DNA of 64,000 nucleotides, from assembly GCA_965242665.1 (NCBI GenBank), contig OZ251484.1:496001-560000 (forward strand), in the 5' to 3' direction. The notes beneath the pieces were generated by a model, which saw only the letters and a list, made by a program, of their open reading frames with translations, made no database searches and was not told where the DNA came from. Of the stretch, positions 43,844-53,426 are shown piece after piece. The DNA comes from VXLM01 sp965242665. Lineage in GTDB: Bacteria > Chloroflexota > Dehalococcoidia > Lucifugimonadales > VXLM01. Both the position numbers and the translations under genes were made by a program. The first letter of the stretch is position 1. Every line of letters begins with the position of its first letter.

Positions 43844-46315
43844 ATGACGAACAGAGTTTGGAAATACAGCGCGGCGATTGCCGCTGCGGCCATGGTCGCG
43901 GCGGCCGCCGCTATTGCGTGTGCGGCGCAAGACCCGGAGGAGCCAGCGCAGCCTGCCGCTGCGGCGATGCCAGCCCCTGCGGCGGATGCGCCGTTCCCGT
44001 CGGGTCAGGCGATGACTGAGGCCCCGTCGCAGGTACAGCAGATGCCTGCCCCTGCGGCCCCGGCGATGGCGCCTGCCCTTCCGGAGCCGGCTCAGGCCCC
44101 CACAGGCGGGGGGGGGGGGGGTACTATGACCCTCCCGCAGCGCATGGGGACGGACGACGGGGGAATGATGATGGATGCGATGCCGTACATGGCGGAAAAG
44201 ATCCAACCAGGATCGTTCGGCCGGGCGTTCCACATCATCACCGGCACGTCCAATGAGAACATCCAGCAGGTGCCCTACAAGGAGTCGCCGATGTCTGCGG
44301 CTCTCGTGGCGCAAGGCGCAATCCTTCCGGTAGATGAGCGCCTCCCCGACTGGCAGAACGTGTTCATCCTCCCGCCGGGCGACGAGATTGGCGTCTACGG
44401 CGGCAGCCTGCGGACGACCATGTCTCGAAATGTCACGCAGACCGACATGGGGATGGGCTACGGCCTGGAAATGTCCCCTGACGGACTGCTGCTCGTTCCC
44501 AGCGTCTTCCGTGTCTTCGAGGGCAACGATGACGGCACCGAGTTCACCTTCAAGATCAGAGAAGGCGCGCGATGGTCGGACGGATACCCGCACACCATCG
44601 AGGACGTTCGATTCGCGCTGGAAGATCTGATGTTGAACAAGGAGCTCATGCCAGCCCTGCCACCAGTGCTGCGGTCTCCGATCACAAGCAATGACATGCG
44701 CGTGCAGTTCATCGACGACACGACCTTCAAGGTCTTCTTCGACGACCCGAACTTCAGCTTCATGGAATCGACGGCGATGAACATCTTCTCCGGCATCAAG
44801 GGATGCCCGCGGTGCTTCATCTCCCCCTCGCACGTCCAGAAGCGCTACCACATCAAGTACAACGCTGCGGAGATTCCTGCGATCATCGAGAAGAACGACC
44901 AGTCGAACTGGGTCAAGAACTTCACGTACATCCGCAACGTTCGCGGCTTCGACGGGCCTCCTTCCGAGCCGATCCCGACCGAGTTCGACATGAACTACAT
45001 CTACCGCGGCGAGAACCACTACAACCCGGTGTTCGGCGGGTTCTGGGCGCGCGACCAGAAGTCGGGCGCGGAGCGCACCGAGTTCGAGCGCAACCACTAC
45101 CATCCGTCCGTTGACCCCGAGGGCAACCAGCTTCCCTACATGGACGAATGGATCGGCATCAAAACGGAGAATCGAGAAGTCGGTATCTTCCGCACCATGA
45201 ACGGCGAGAGCGACTGGCTCCGCCGGGACCTCATCACCGCAGAGATGCCGATCTACCTCGCGAAGTCGGAAGAAGGCGACTACAGCGTACTCAAGAACGA
45301 CTCCCCTGACGGTTCGGACGCGTCATTCACCGTCAATCAGGAATTCGTAGAGGATCCCGAAATCGGGCAGCTGCTCCGAACTCAAGACTTCCGGATCGCG
45401 CTCTCCCTCGCTTGGAATAGAAATGGAGTCAACGAGGCCCTGGCAGCTGGGCTTGGCACCCCTCAGAACATGGTGCCTCATCCATCGACTCCCTACTTCC
45501 CTGGTGAGGAGTATAGGACTCTGGACACCGAGTATGACCTCGACCGCGCCAAGTCCCTCATGACCAAGATGGGCTATACGGACGCAGACGGCGACGGCTA
45601 CCTCGACAGGAAGTCGGACGGCGGTCCTCTCACGATGTTCTTCCAGTCGAACTCCCACTATCCCTTCGTGGAGTGGCTCCAGAGCGACTTCAAGGCGCTG
45701 GGAATCAAACTCGACGTCAAGGAGGCAAATTCCCGGCCAGGCAACACGACCATCCCTCCGACGGAGTATTTCGAGTTCTTCTCGTCGACTGAGGGCGGCA
45801 CGAACCCGTGGTCGAATTCGTGGAATCGCGTAGCTCCGACGACGAAGGACGCTCAGGGCCCCGCCATTGGTCAGTACTACGCCACTCGCGGGGAAGAGGG
45901 CATGGCCCCGACCGGCGCCGATCCGAAGTACCAGGACGCCTATGGAAAGATGGCCCCGGACGGCACGTACCCCGCCGACATCAGCGGCAACATGCAGCAA
46001 CGTCAGAAGCTGATCGATGATGGGTGGGTGGTCTCCTTGCTGTCGCCGAAGCGCATCGAGGCAGGAAAGGCGCTGTTCCGCGTCAACTCGGAGGAGAAGT
46101 ACAACATCGGCGGGCTCGCATACGCCGGTCTTTTCCGGGCGCTGAAGATCAAGCGCAACAACGTACGCAACGTACCGAAGAACTGGTCGCCTGCAGGCGG
46201 TCATCCGATGGAGTGGTTCTACTTCGAGGACGGCCTCGACAACGTGAACAACCCCGGCAATCGGGCGAGACGCTACGGTACTGTGAACTTCCTGGATCCG
46301 AACTACTGGAACTAG
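43844..46315 (+). CDS. ABC transporter solute-binding lipoprotein, family 5
   Basis: An 823-residue protein, long for the peptide/nickel-binding family 5 (usually 500-600). Residues 1-27 are a lipoprotein signal ending AAIAC. Residues 28-95 are a Pro/Ala/Gly-rich linker that contains a 14-G tract encoding Gly residues. The binding domain has FTFKIREGARWSDGYPHTIEDVRFALEDL and the late LAWNRNGVNEALAAGLG. AGAAAGGAG lies before the ATG. No permease or ATPase gene is adjacent, so it works with transporter parts encoded elsewhere. A hairpin terminator follows at 46358. Confidence 0.88.
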   Translation: MTNRVWKYSAAIAAAAMVAAAAAIACAAQDPEEPAQPAAAAMPAPAADAPFPSGQAMTEAPSQVQQMPAPAAPAMAPALPEPAQAPTGGGGGGTMTLPQRMGTDDGGMMMDAMPYMAEKIQPGSFGRAFHIITGTSNENIQQVPYKESPMSAALVAQGAILPVDERLPDWQNVFILPPGDEIGVYGGSLRTTMSRNVTQTDMGMGYGLEMSPDGLLLVPSVFRVFEGNDDGTEFTFKIREGARWSDGYPHTIEDVRFALEDLMLNKELMPALPPVLRSPITSNDMRVQFIDDTTFKVFFDDPNFSFMESTAMNIFSGIKGCPRCFISPSHVQKRYHIKYNAAEIPAIIEKNDQSNWVKNFTYIRNVRGFDGPPSEPIPTEFDMNYIYRGENHYNPVFGGFWARDQKSGAERTEFERNHYHPSVDPEGNQLPYMDEWIGIKTENREVGIFRTMNGESDWLRRDLITAEMPIYLAKSEEGDYSVLKNDSPDGSDASFTVNQEFVEDPEIGQLLRTQDFRIALSLAWNRNGVNEALAAGLGTPQNMVPHPSTPYFPGEEYRTLDTEYDLDRAKSLMTKMGYTDADGDGYLDRKSDGGPLTMFFQSNSHYPFVEWLQSDFKALGIKLDVKEANSRPGNTTIPPTEYFEFFSSTEGGTNPWSNSWNRVAPTTKDAQGPAIGQYYATRGEEGMAPTGADPKYQDAYGKMAPDGTYPADISGNMQQRQKLIDDGWVVSLLSPKRIEAGKALFRVNSEEKYNIGGLAYAGLFRALKIKRNNVRNVPKNWSPAGGHPMEWFYFEDGLDNVNNPGNRARRYGTVNFLDPNYWN
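44108..44121 (+). repeat. Poly-G tract (G14) in the lipoprotein linker
   Basis: Fourteen G residues encode part of a run of six glycines. The frame is intact as read; a change of one or two G would truncate the protein shortly after its signal and linker. Confidence 0.95.
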
Positions 46316-46357
46316 GCGGGACGCGCAAGACCCTGGGAAACTAGGGTAGGCTACTAC

Positions 46358-46389
46358 AGGATGCCCGGCGCGCAAGCGTCGGGCATCCT
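46358..46389 (+). terminator. Hairpin terminator after the solute-binding protein gene
   Basis: AGGATGCCCG (46358-46367) pairs perfectly with CGGGCATCCT (46380-46389) around a 12-base loop, 43 bases beyond the stop. The following sequence is only moderately T-rich. Confidence 0.65.
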
Positions 46390-46508
46390 TGTCTTCTGGC
46401 CTAGGGGGCGAGTGCTTAACCTTGTGTGAGGCTCCCTCGGGCTGGAAGGGGAGAAGAGATGCGGTAAGATGGTAGGTACCCTATGCGAGTATCGAAGAGG
46501 GACTGAAG

Positions 46509-47072
46509 GTGGCCACCCAAATTACAGATACGAAGCAGATGACCGCCAGTGATTTGCTTCGCCTACGCGGCGAGGGGGTTCGCGGCGAGTTGATTCGAGG
46601 GGTGCTTTGCGAAACGATGTCGCCGGGACAGGAACACGGCGAGATTGTGATGAATCTGGGTGCATCGTTGAAGAACTCCATCAAGCCCCGGAAGCTTGGT
46701 CGATTGGCCGGATCCGACTCTGGAGTTTGGCTGGAACGCGACCCTGATACCGTCCGCGAGCCCGACATAGCGTTTTTCTCGGCGTCGAAGATGCCGTTCG
46801 GCACGCGCGTCACCGGCTATGCGGAGGTCGTTCCTGACCTGGTTGTGGAGATCGTATCTCCCACTGATGGACTGCGGGAAGTAAACGACAAGGCCCTGAT
46901 GTGGTTGAGCTACGGGGTGCGCCTGGTGTGGGTGGTGCGCCCCGACGACCGCGCTGTCGATGTGTACCGCCCTGGACGCGCTGTCTCGACGCTCTCCAAT
47001 ATGGACACGCTCGACGGCTTGGACGCGCTGCCCGGGTTCACCTGCGCCGTGGGCAGTGTGTTCGACGATTAG
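46509..47072 (+). CDS. Uma2 family putative nuclease
   Basis: A 187-residue protein of the Uma2 (DUF820) family, with a PD-(D/E)XK-like fold: LRGEGVRGELIRGVL at the start, VREPDIAFF with the Asp, and LVVEIVSPTDGLREVNDKALMWLSYGVRLVWVV holding ExK-type residues. The biological role is unsettled, although they are often numerous in cyanobacteria and Chloroflexota. The GTG start follows GAGGGACTGAAG. The gene is convergent with the deacetylase gene 18 bases away. Confidence 0.85.
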   Translation: MATQITDTKQMTASDLLRLRGEGVRGELIRGVLCETMSPGQEHGEIVMNLGASLKNSIKPRKLGRLAGSDSGVWLERDPDTVREPDIAFFSASKMPFGTRVTGYAEVVPDLVVEIVSPTDGLREVNDKALMWLSYGVRLVWVVRPDDRAVDVYRPGRAVSTLSNMDTLDGLDALPGFTCAVGSVFDD

Positions 47073-47090
47073 CGGGGGTACGCCCGGCGC

Positions 47091-47852
47091 TTACAGATCG
47101 TCCTCGTCGTCTTCGTCCATCGTTCGTCTGCCAGCCCCGCGCCGGTCGAACACGATGCGTTTGAACGTCTCTGCATACCTCATTCCCTTGCCGCGTGCGC
47201 GCTTCCTTCGTCCGACCTTCATGAACCGCTCGATTTCCTCTGGGCTGCGAGACAGCTGGGATGTGTGCTGCAAGAGCGCCTCGATGGACACATGGATCGA
47301 CTCCGTCACGTCGATCCATGTGTCAGGCTCCGGGTGCCCCATGACCCATACCTCGCTGACGTTGTGCGGCTCCAATCCTTGTTCGAGAAGATCGGGGAAG
47401 GTGAGGTGGTCGCGTGCAGTGGGGAAGACTGCCGCCATCGCCGCTTCTCCTGCCGCCATGTGGTCGGGGTGGCCGAAGCCGCCGTCGAGCGCGCGTGCGG
47501 GATACATCGTGATGAGGACGTCCGGCTTGTACCGCCGGATCTCTCGCGCGATTTCCTTCCGCAGTTCCAGGGTCGGTTCGAGATATGCGTCGGGGTGATC
47601 GAGGAAGACGACGTCCGCGAGTCCGAGCACTTTCGCGGCGGCCATCTGCTCTCGCCTCCTGATCTTTGCCGTATCTTCGGCCGTCACCGTGCGGTCGCTG
47701 GCGCCCTTGCTGCCATCCGTGCAAAGAACGTAGACGACGTCCCATCCGGCTGCGGTCCACTTGGCTACCGTGCCGGAACAGCCGAACTCTGCATCGTCCG
47801 GATGGGCGGTCACGATCATGCCGCGCGAGTATTCTTCATTCCATTCTGGCAT
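47091..47852 (-). CDS. PIG-L/LmbE-family deacetylase
   Basis: A 253-residue zinc-dependent N-deacetylase family protein. The metal motif is TAHPDDAEFG (His, Asp, Asp) with the later histidine in FGHPDHMAAGEAA. Members remove acetyl groups from GlcNAc-containing small molecules such as bacillithiol or mycothiol precursors and antibiotics; the substrate is unknown here. The C-terminus is strongly acidic (MDEDDEDDL). GAGGAAG lies six bases before the ATG. The aldo/keto reductase gene is 63 bases upstream on the same strand and may share its transcript. Confidence 0.9.
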   Translation of the reverse strand: MPEWNEEYSRGMIVTAHPDDAEFGCSGTVAKWTAAGWDVVYVLCTDGSKGASDRTVTAEDTAKIRRREQMAAAKVLGLADVVFLDHPDAYLEPTLELRKEIAREIRRYKPDVLITMYPARALDGGFGHPDHMAAGEAAMAAVFPTARDHLTFPDLLEQGLEPHNVSEVWVMGHPEPDTWIDVTESIHVSIEALLQHTSQLSRSPEEIERFMKVGRRKRARGKGMRYAETFKRIVFDRRGAGRRTMDEDDEDDL

Positions 47853-47915
47853 CGGTATCTTCCTCGGAAAGTTTCATGCACAGGCGCCCGCCCGGCGTTC
47901 CGTCCTCCTGGACGT

Positions 47916-48866
47916 CTATGCCCAGCCCGCCATCTCCGCGTGCAGTTCCGGCGAAAGTTCCATGTTCATGGACATGATGGCGTTGTCCAAGTGCTCGATC
48001 TTTCGGGCGCCGACGAGCACGGATGTGAGGCTCTTGTTGGCCATGACCCAGGACATCGCCAAGCGTACCATTGGCACGCCCATTTCTTGCGACTTGGCGC
48101 GGAGTTTTTCCACGAGTCGGAAGTTGCGGTCTTCGAAGTAGATATCGGCGTGTCCGGGAATGACGTCGAAGCGCGTACCCTTGGGGAATTTCGAGCGGTC
48201 GGGCGTATACTTTCCTGCGAGGAACCCCGCCGCGAGCGGACTGTACGGGGTGACGGCTACGTGCTCTTCGATGCAGAGGGGGAAGAACTCCGCTTCGGCT
48301 TCGATGCGGTCGAGGTGCCCTGGATGGTTCGATCTCGCGAGGCTGTACGGCGGCTGCGTAATCTGAAAGCGCGCCCAACCGTTCCGGTCGCTTACGCCGA
48401 GCGCGTCCCGGAGCTGTCCCGCGCGGAAGTTGCTGCAGCCGATCACATCGATCTGTCCGGCGTCGACGGCCTCGTTCATGGCCCCAATGTACTCCTCGTA
48501 TGGGGCGTCTTGGAAGGCGGAGTGCGCTTTGTATATCTCGACCCTGTCCACTTGCAATCGGTCGAGACTCTGCTCCACCGCGCGCTTGACGTTCTGGGCG
48601 GTTCCCCCCGAGCTCACCTTGGTGCAGATGGTGATTTCGTCGCGGACGCCTCTCGACTTCATCCAATCCCCAACGACCTTTTCGGAAGGCACGTCGCCGG
48701 ACGCATATCCCTCGGCCGTGTCGAAGAAGTCGATGCCGTTGGCGAGCGCGTGATCCATGATCCCGAAGGCGGTATCGACGTCGATCTCCCGCCCGAACGT
48801 TACGCATCCAAGGCCGACGGCGCTTACTGTCATTCCCGATTTCCCAAGTGGGCGCTGTTCGATCAT
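47916..48866 (-). CDS. Aldo/keto reductase
   Basis: About 316 residues, a TIM-barrel NADPH-dependent reductase. The catalytic tetrad is visible: Asp and Tyr in IDFFDTAEGYASG, Lys in ITICTKVSSG, and His in IYKAHSAF. The cofactor end is near SVLVGARKIEHLDNA. The ATG at 48866 is chosen over an upstream start at 48998 because RPLGKSGMTVSAVGLGC is the usual N-terminus and AAGGAGAGA lies before it. Confidence 0.9.
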   Translation of the reverse strand: MIEQRPLGKSGMTVSAVGLGCVTFGREIDVDTAFGIMDHALANGIDFFDTAEGYASGDVPSEKVVGDWMKSRGVRDEITICTKVSSGGTAQNVKRAVEQSLDRLQVDRVEIYKAHSAFQDAPYEEYIGAMNEAVDAGQIDVIGCSNFRAGQLRDALGVSDRNGWARFQITQPPYSLARSNHPGHLDRIEAEAEFFPLCIEEHVAVTPYSPLAAGFLAGKYTPDRSKFPKGTRFDVIPGHADIYFEDRNFRLVEKLRAKSQEMGVPMVRLAMSWVMANKSLTSVLVGARKIEHLDNAIMSMNMELSPELHAEMAGWA

Positions 48867-49186
48867 TCTATGTCTCTCCTTGTTGATTGGCAAAGATATT
48901 CTATCACGTCCGGTGAATCGTTGTGGAGAGAATCGCAGGGCGCGGAAGTATACACGCAATAGGATATGCCATGCCTCCCTCCTCCGGAGGTTCAGCATCC
49001 CGTGATGTACAATGCTGCGAGGATCTTCCGGACACAGGCTGCTAGATTCCCGCCTTCACAAGGATGACGATGTCATGCGGGGGATTGATCATGAGGATCT
49101 GGAAATGACCGCAGGGGATTTACGGCCCGGAGGAAAAATAATCCGCGGCGGCGAATCGAACGGAACGTTTTGGGGGACTCTATCGG
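48867..49186. other. Gap between aldo/keto reductase and signal peptidase-like genes
   Basis: No gene is supported in these 320 bases. TACAAT near 49008 is a possible -10 toward the right. Short frames here lack ribosome sites. Confidence 0.35.
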
Positions 49187-49666
49187 GTGTGGGACAGCGA
49201 ATTGTATGTAGTGCGGGGGCACAGCATGAGCCCGACCTTTTCGCCGGGCGATCATGTGGCAGCGCGCCGTTTTCGAGGGCGGGCCGAGGACGTCGTGCGG
49301 GGAGACGTCGTCGTTCTTCATGATCCTGCCGGCGGGGCGCGTCGGCATTTGAAGCGCGTTATCGGGCTGCCTGGGGAACGCATCCGCCAGCAAGACGGCG
49401 TTCTCCTCGTAGACGGCCGCCGTCTGAAGGAAGCGTATTTGAACGGGTTGCCTTCGGTGATTGGTCTGACGGATCGGACGTGGGAGCTGGAGCGGGGAGA
49501 GTTCTTCGTGCTGGGTGACAACCGCGCTCGCAGTGAAGACAGCCGCGAGTTGGGCCCTGTGGGAGCGGACATGATAGCCGGGGTCGTGTGGTTTAGATAT
49601 TGGCCGTTGACTCGTATCGGACGTATTCGGCCCCCAAAGTTTCTGGGTACGGATATCTCGGAATAG
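49187..49666 (+). CDS. Signal peptidase I-like (S26) protein without membrane anchor
   Basis: A 159-residue S26-family protease. The catalytic serine is in RGHSMSPTFSPGD and the lysine in RHLKRVIGLPGE; FVLGDNRARSEDSRELGPV is box E. Unlike normal LepB there is no hydrophobic N-terminal helix: the frame begins at GTG 49187 only nine residues before the serine box. A soluble maturation protease, such as the type that trims Ni-superoxide dismutase, is one option; a 5'-truncated lepB is another. It is convergent with hemB with a 3-base gap. Confidence 0.75.
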   Translation: MWDSELYVVRGHSMSPTFSPGDHVAARRFRGRAEDVVRGDVVVLHDPAGGARRHLKRVIGLPGERIRQQDGVLLVDGRRLKEAYLNGLPSVIGLTDRTWELERGEFFVLGDNRARSEDSRELGPVGADMIAGVVWFRYWPLTRIGRIRPPKFLGTDISE

Positions 49667-49669
49667 ATT

Positions 49670-50656
49670 CTAGCGGTCTTCGCTCAGCCAGACTGCGGCA
49701 TCCTTGGCGTGATAGCTGATTATCATGTCGGCCCCTGCGCGCTTGATTCCTGTGAGCGTCTCCAAGACGATGCGCCGCTCGTCAATCCAGCCGTTCGCGG
49801 CGGCCGCCTTCACCATGGCGTATTCGCCGCTGACGTTGTATGCTGCGAGCGGCGCATCGAATCGCTGCTTCGCCTTGGCTACAACGTCCAGGTATGCAAG
49901 CGCGGGCTTGACCATGACGGCATCCGCTCCTTCTCGCAGGTCTTGTTCGATCTCGCGCATGGCTTCATTCACGTTTGGGGGATCCATCTGATAGCCTCTG
50001 CGGTCGCCCATCCTCGGCGTGGACTCCGCTGCCGTTCTGAAGGGGCCGTAGAACGAGGACGCATACTTTGCGGAGTACGCCATGATCGGCACGGCATCGT
50101 GTCCAGCGTCGTCGAGTGCGGAGCGGATGGAGGCGACCTGTCCGTCCATCATGGCGGACGGCGCTACGATGTCCACGCCAACATCCGCTTGACGGACGGC
50201 AGTCTTCGCAAGCAGATCCAAGGTACGGTCGTTGTCCACATCGCCATCGCTCGAGAGGACGCCGCAATGTCCGTGGGAGGTGTACTCGCACATACACACG
50301 TCTCCGACGACCACGAGGTCTGGATGCGTCCGCTTGATGACGCGGATCGCCTCTTGGACAACGCCGCTTCGGGCGTATGCGCCGCTGCCTTCGTCGTCCT
50401 TGATGGACGGGATGCCAAAGACGAGCACAGCTGGGATGCCGAGGTCCGCTGCGCTTTCCACTTCGCTTGGGAGGGAGTCGAGGGAGTGTTGGAACATACC
50501 GGGCATTGGCGCGATCTCGCGTCGTGCATTCCGTGCTTGCGTGACGAAGACCGGATAGATGAAGTCGGATGCGGAAAGGTGGGTCTCCTGGACGAGTCTG
50601 CGGATGCCGTCGGTCGTCCTCAATCGCCTCATTCGCGTGACCGGGAAATTACTCAT
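49670..50656 (-). CDS. hemB: Porphobilinogen synthase (delta-aminolevulinate dehydratase)
   Basis: A 328-residue enzyme that joins two 5-aminolevulinates into porphobilinogen. The two active-site lysines are in AYSAKYASSFYGPFR and AVMVKPALAYLDV. CMCEYTSHGHCGV carries the zinc-type cysteines. The ATG at 50656 lies inside the last codons of the upstream cobA-hemD gene (8-base overlap), so translation is coupled. It is the last gene of the tetrapyrrole cluster. Confidence 0.95.
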   Translation of the reverse strand: MSNFPVTRMRRLRTTDGIRRLVQETHLSASDFIYPVFVTQARNARREIAPMPGMFQHSLDSLPSEVESAADLGIPAVLVFGIPSIKDDEGSGAYARSGVVQEAIRVIKRTHPDLVVVGDVCMCEYTSHGHCGVLSSDGDVDNDRTLDLLAKTAVRQADVGVDIVAPSAMMDGQVASIRSALDDAGHDAVPIMAYSAKYASSFYGPFRTAAESTPRMGDRRGYQMDPPNVNEAMREIEQDLREGADAVMVKPALAYLDVVAKAKQRFDAPLAAYNVSGEYAMVKAAAANGWIDERRIVLETLTGIKRAGADMIISYHAKDAAVWLSEDR

Positions 50657-52214
50657 TTGGCATCGTTCCTTCCCGCCCGTAGTATCCAACGATCGCATCC
50701 ACGAGACCGGTCGCGGTCGAGTCCTCTGCCATGATGTCCACGGTCAGACCGTATTTCTTGGCCGTCTCCGAGGTCACCGGCCCGATGCAGGCGACCTTCA
50801 CTTCGTCCAATCGCGCCGCACCGCCGTCCAGCATTGTTACGAGATTCGTGACCGTCGACGAGCTGGTGAATGTGACGACATCGACGCCTGAGTCGAGTGC
50901 GTCTGCAAGTCTGGCGGGCGCGTCCGGGGGCAGTACCGTTCGATAGAGCGTTAGCTCTCGAACGATGCCGCCCAAGCGTTTCAGACCCTGCGCGAGCCGC
51001 TTCGGGCGCGTTTCCGCTCCGGGAAGGAGGATGCGCAGTCCGCCGATTCCTTGCTTTCCGAGTCCATCGATGAGTGACTGCGACTGCGACTCGCGAGAGA
51101 CGACATCTGCAATTATCCCGCGCTCCTCTATGGAAGCGGCGGTCGCAGTCCCAATCGCTGCAACCTGCGATGAGTGGAGTTCTCGAGCGTCCCGACCCAA
51201 CGCGTTGAGACGATCGAACAGCCTTTCGACGCTGTTGGCGCTGGTAAATACTACCCAGTCATAGTCTGGCAGGGTGTGCAGCACAGCATCGACTTCCCCA
51301 GTGTTGTCGACCGGCTCGATCTCTATCGTGGGGATCTCTATGGGCTCTGCTCCGGCGTCTGTGAGCAAGCGGACGAGTGCGGCAGATTGGGAGCGGGAGC
51401 GCGTGACGAGGACGCGCTTGCCAAAGAGAGGTCGGTTGTCGAACCAGCGAGCTGCGGCGCGTTGGTTGACGACTTCTCCGACGACGACGACGACCGGGTT
51501 GCTCATGCGCGCACGCCGAGCTAGTGATACGATGTTCGACAGGGATCCTACCACGGTTCTTTGGTACGGGCGAGTGCCCCATCGTATGACTGCGCACGGG
51601 GTGTCGGCGCTGCGCCCTCCATTCATGAGCGCCTGCGTAATGGCGGGGAGGTTTTGCCAGCTCATGAGGATGCTCAGAGTACCGTTGGACTTTGCCAACC
51701 AGTTCCAGTCGACCGAGGTATCGGACGCGCCCGGCGCCTCGCTGCCGGTGACGACCGTGAGGGAAGACGATGCTCCTCGGTGGGTCAGTGGGATGCCTGC
51801 GTAGGCGGGTACTCCGATTGCAGAGGTAATGCCCGGCACGACCTCGAACGGGACGTTCGCGTCCGAAAGTGCGGCGGCCTCTTCGCCGCCCCGTCCGAAG
51901 ATGAATGGGTCTCCGCCCTTCAATCGAACGACTCGCTTACCTTCCCGCGCCTTTTCGATGAGCAGGGCGTTGATCTCCGGCTGTCTGTCTCCGCGTTCGC
52001 CCGGCGACTTTCCCGCATCGATCAACTCGGCGTCTTTCCGCGCGTGTCCAAGCATCCGACCTTCCGCCAGCCTGTCGTAGACGATCGCGTCGGCTGTTTC
52101 TAGGCATCTCCGCGCCTTCACCGTCATCAAGTCAGGGTCGCCAGGCCCCGCTCCCACGAGGAATACCGCCCCGATGCGGGGTTCTTGTGTCGTCGTATTC
52201 GTGTCGCTTGCCAT
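50649..52214 (-). CDS. cobA-hemD: Uroporphyrinogen-III C-methyltransferase / uroporphyrinogen-III synthase fusion
   Basis: A 521-residue fusion. The first half (about 10-255) is the SAM-dependent methylase that makes precorrin-2: VGAGPGDPDLMTVKA, YDRLAEGRML, VRLKGGDPFIFGRGGEEA and VPAYAGIPLTHRGASS. The second half (about 260-510) is HemD, which closes the tetrapyrrole ring: GKRVLVTRSRSQSAALVRLL, DWVVFTSANSVERLFDRL, VVTFTSSSTVTNLV. The start is ATG 52214 or GTG 52235. The fusion lets one transcript feed both heme (hemB, hemC) and siroheme/corrin branches. Confidence 0.93.
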   Translation of the reverse strand: MASDTNTTTQEPRIGAVFLVGAGPGDPDLMTVKARRCLETADAIVYDRLAEGRMLGHARKDAELIDAGKSPGERGDRQPEINALLIEKAREGKRVVRLKGGDPFIFGRGGEEAAALSDANVPFEVVPGITSAIGVPAYAGIPLTHRGASSSLTVVTGSEAPGASDTSVDWNWLAKSNGTLSILMSWQNLPAITQALMNGGRSADTPCAVIRWGTRPYQRTVVGSLSNIVSLARRARMSNPVVVVVGEVVNQRAAARWFDNRPLFGKRVLVTRSRSQSAALVRLLTDAGAEPIEIPTIEIEPVDNTGEVDAVLHTLPDYDWVVFTSANSVERLFDRLNALGRDARELHSSQVAAIGTATAASIEERGIIADVVSRESQSQSLIDGLGKQGIGGLRILLPGAETRPKRLAQGLKRLGGIVRELTLYRTVLPPDAPARLADALDSGVDVVTFTSSSTVTNLVTMLDGGAARLDEVKVACIGPVTSETAKKYGLTVDIMAEDSTATGLVDAIVGYYGREGTMPNE

Positions 52215-52316
52215 TATCCGATTCGCCGCCTTCACGATGCAAACTGGCGAATTGCCTATAGGGTTGGGGCCGCGTCCACTCCGGGTCGGTTTATAGAATG
52301 AGTGTCCATCCGCGTT

Positions 52317-53255
52317 CTAGCGGCAGCCGGTCGCATGTTCTCCATCGAATATCTGCGGCCCTTCCGATTCCAGCAGCCTTTTCGCGGCTGTACGGCCGAT
52401 GTCATCCGCTGCCTCCGCGCGGCCTTCCACCTGGGATCGAACGATCCTCGCGCCGTCGGGCAAGGCTACCATCGCGAGCATGTTCAATCGTCCACCGGAC
52501 GTCCTTGCGTAGGCTCCTACCGGCACGCTGCATCCTCCCCCGACCTCACGGAGGAACTCTCGCTCCGCACGGAAGGCCCAAGCAGTGGAGCCGAATACGA
52601 TAGAGGATAGCATCATTTCGATCCTGCCGTCGTCGCGTCGAAATTCGGCCGCAAGAACCCCCTGTCCGATGTCCGGGGTAACATGTTCGACTGGCAGAAA
52701 CTCCGTCGCCTCGGCCAATCTGCCAAGCCGCGCGAGTCCAGCCGCGGCAAGCACTACGCCATCGTAATCCATACCGGACGCCTTGTCCAAGCGCGTGCCC
52801 ACATTGCCTCGTATGGGCAGTATATGGACGTCGGGGTGCAGCGCTTCTATCTGCACAGTTCGTCTGGGGCTACTCGTGCCAAGCCGCGTCCCCGCGGGCA
52901 GGAGAGCCAGTGGAAGCCCGTCCCGCGAGACCAGCACGTCCCGCGCGTCTTGACGCGGACCGACCGGCAGGATGGCGAGTCCGTCGGGTATATCGGATCC
53001 TAGATCCTTGGCGCTGTGGATCGCGATGTCGATTCTATCTTCCAGAAGGGCCGTCTCGATGTCTTTCACGAATGCCCCGCGGTCGAGCGCAGACAACGGC
53101 GCTTCCTTGCGGCGGTCGCCTTCCGTCGACAGACTGACGAGATGGAAGTCGACGTCCATGAAGCGCTGTTGCAGGAGCGAGAGGACTTCCTCGGTCTGTG
53201 CGAGCGCCAACGGGCTCGTGCGAGCGCCGACACGGACAGGTTGCGCGGCGCTCAC
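52317..53255 (-). CDS. hemC: Hydroxymethylbilane synthase
   Basis: About 312 residues; it polymerises four porphobilinogens into hydroxymethylbilane. The dipyrromethane cofactor cysteine is in EVGGGCSVPVGAY. DRGAFVKDIETALL, DIAIHSAKDLGSDIP, GTSSPRR and IRGNVGTRLDK are family segments with the substrate-binding arginines. The GTG at 53255 is chosen because GGAGG lies 7 bases upstream; a GTG at 53279 is possible but its ribosome site would touch the codon. Confidence 0.94.
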   Translation of the reverse strand: MSAAQPVRVGARTSPLALAQTEEVLSLLQQRFMDVDFHLVSLSTEGDRRKEAPLSALDRGAFVKDIETALLEDRIDIAIHSAKDLGSDIPDGLAILPVGPRQDARDVLVSRDGLPLALLPAGTRLGTSSPRRTVQIEALHPDVHILPIRGNVGTRLDKASGMDYDGVVLAAAGLARLGRLAEATEFLPVEHVTPDIGQGVLAAEFRRDDGRIEMMLSSIVFGSTAWAFRAEREFLREVGGGCSVPVGAYARTSGGRLNMLAMVALPDGARIVRSQVEGRAEAADDIGRTAAKRLLESEGPQIFDGEHATGCR

Positions 53256-53426
53256 TGGCAGGCCTCCGACTCGATGCACTTCCTGTCAGAGAGACCTTCT
53301 CGCAACTTCTCCGATGATGCAAAGTCGTGGAATGAAACCAACGCTCTCAAACCTGGAATTCGGTTTTTCTGCATTCGCGCCTTGGCGAGCCTCGATATTC
53401 TGCGACGGTCTATGGGTTGTGTTCAG

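Noticed and set aside
43817..45103. Minus-strand frame of about 428 codons
   Set aside because: Antisense shadow of the solute-binding protein gene, with an arginine/valine-rich artefact composition.
47265..48962. Plus-strand frame of about 565 codons
   Set aside because: Antisense to the PIG-L and aldo/keto reductase genes, both of which have clear motifs.
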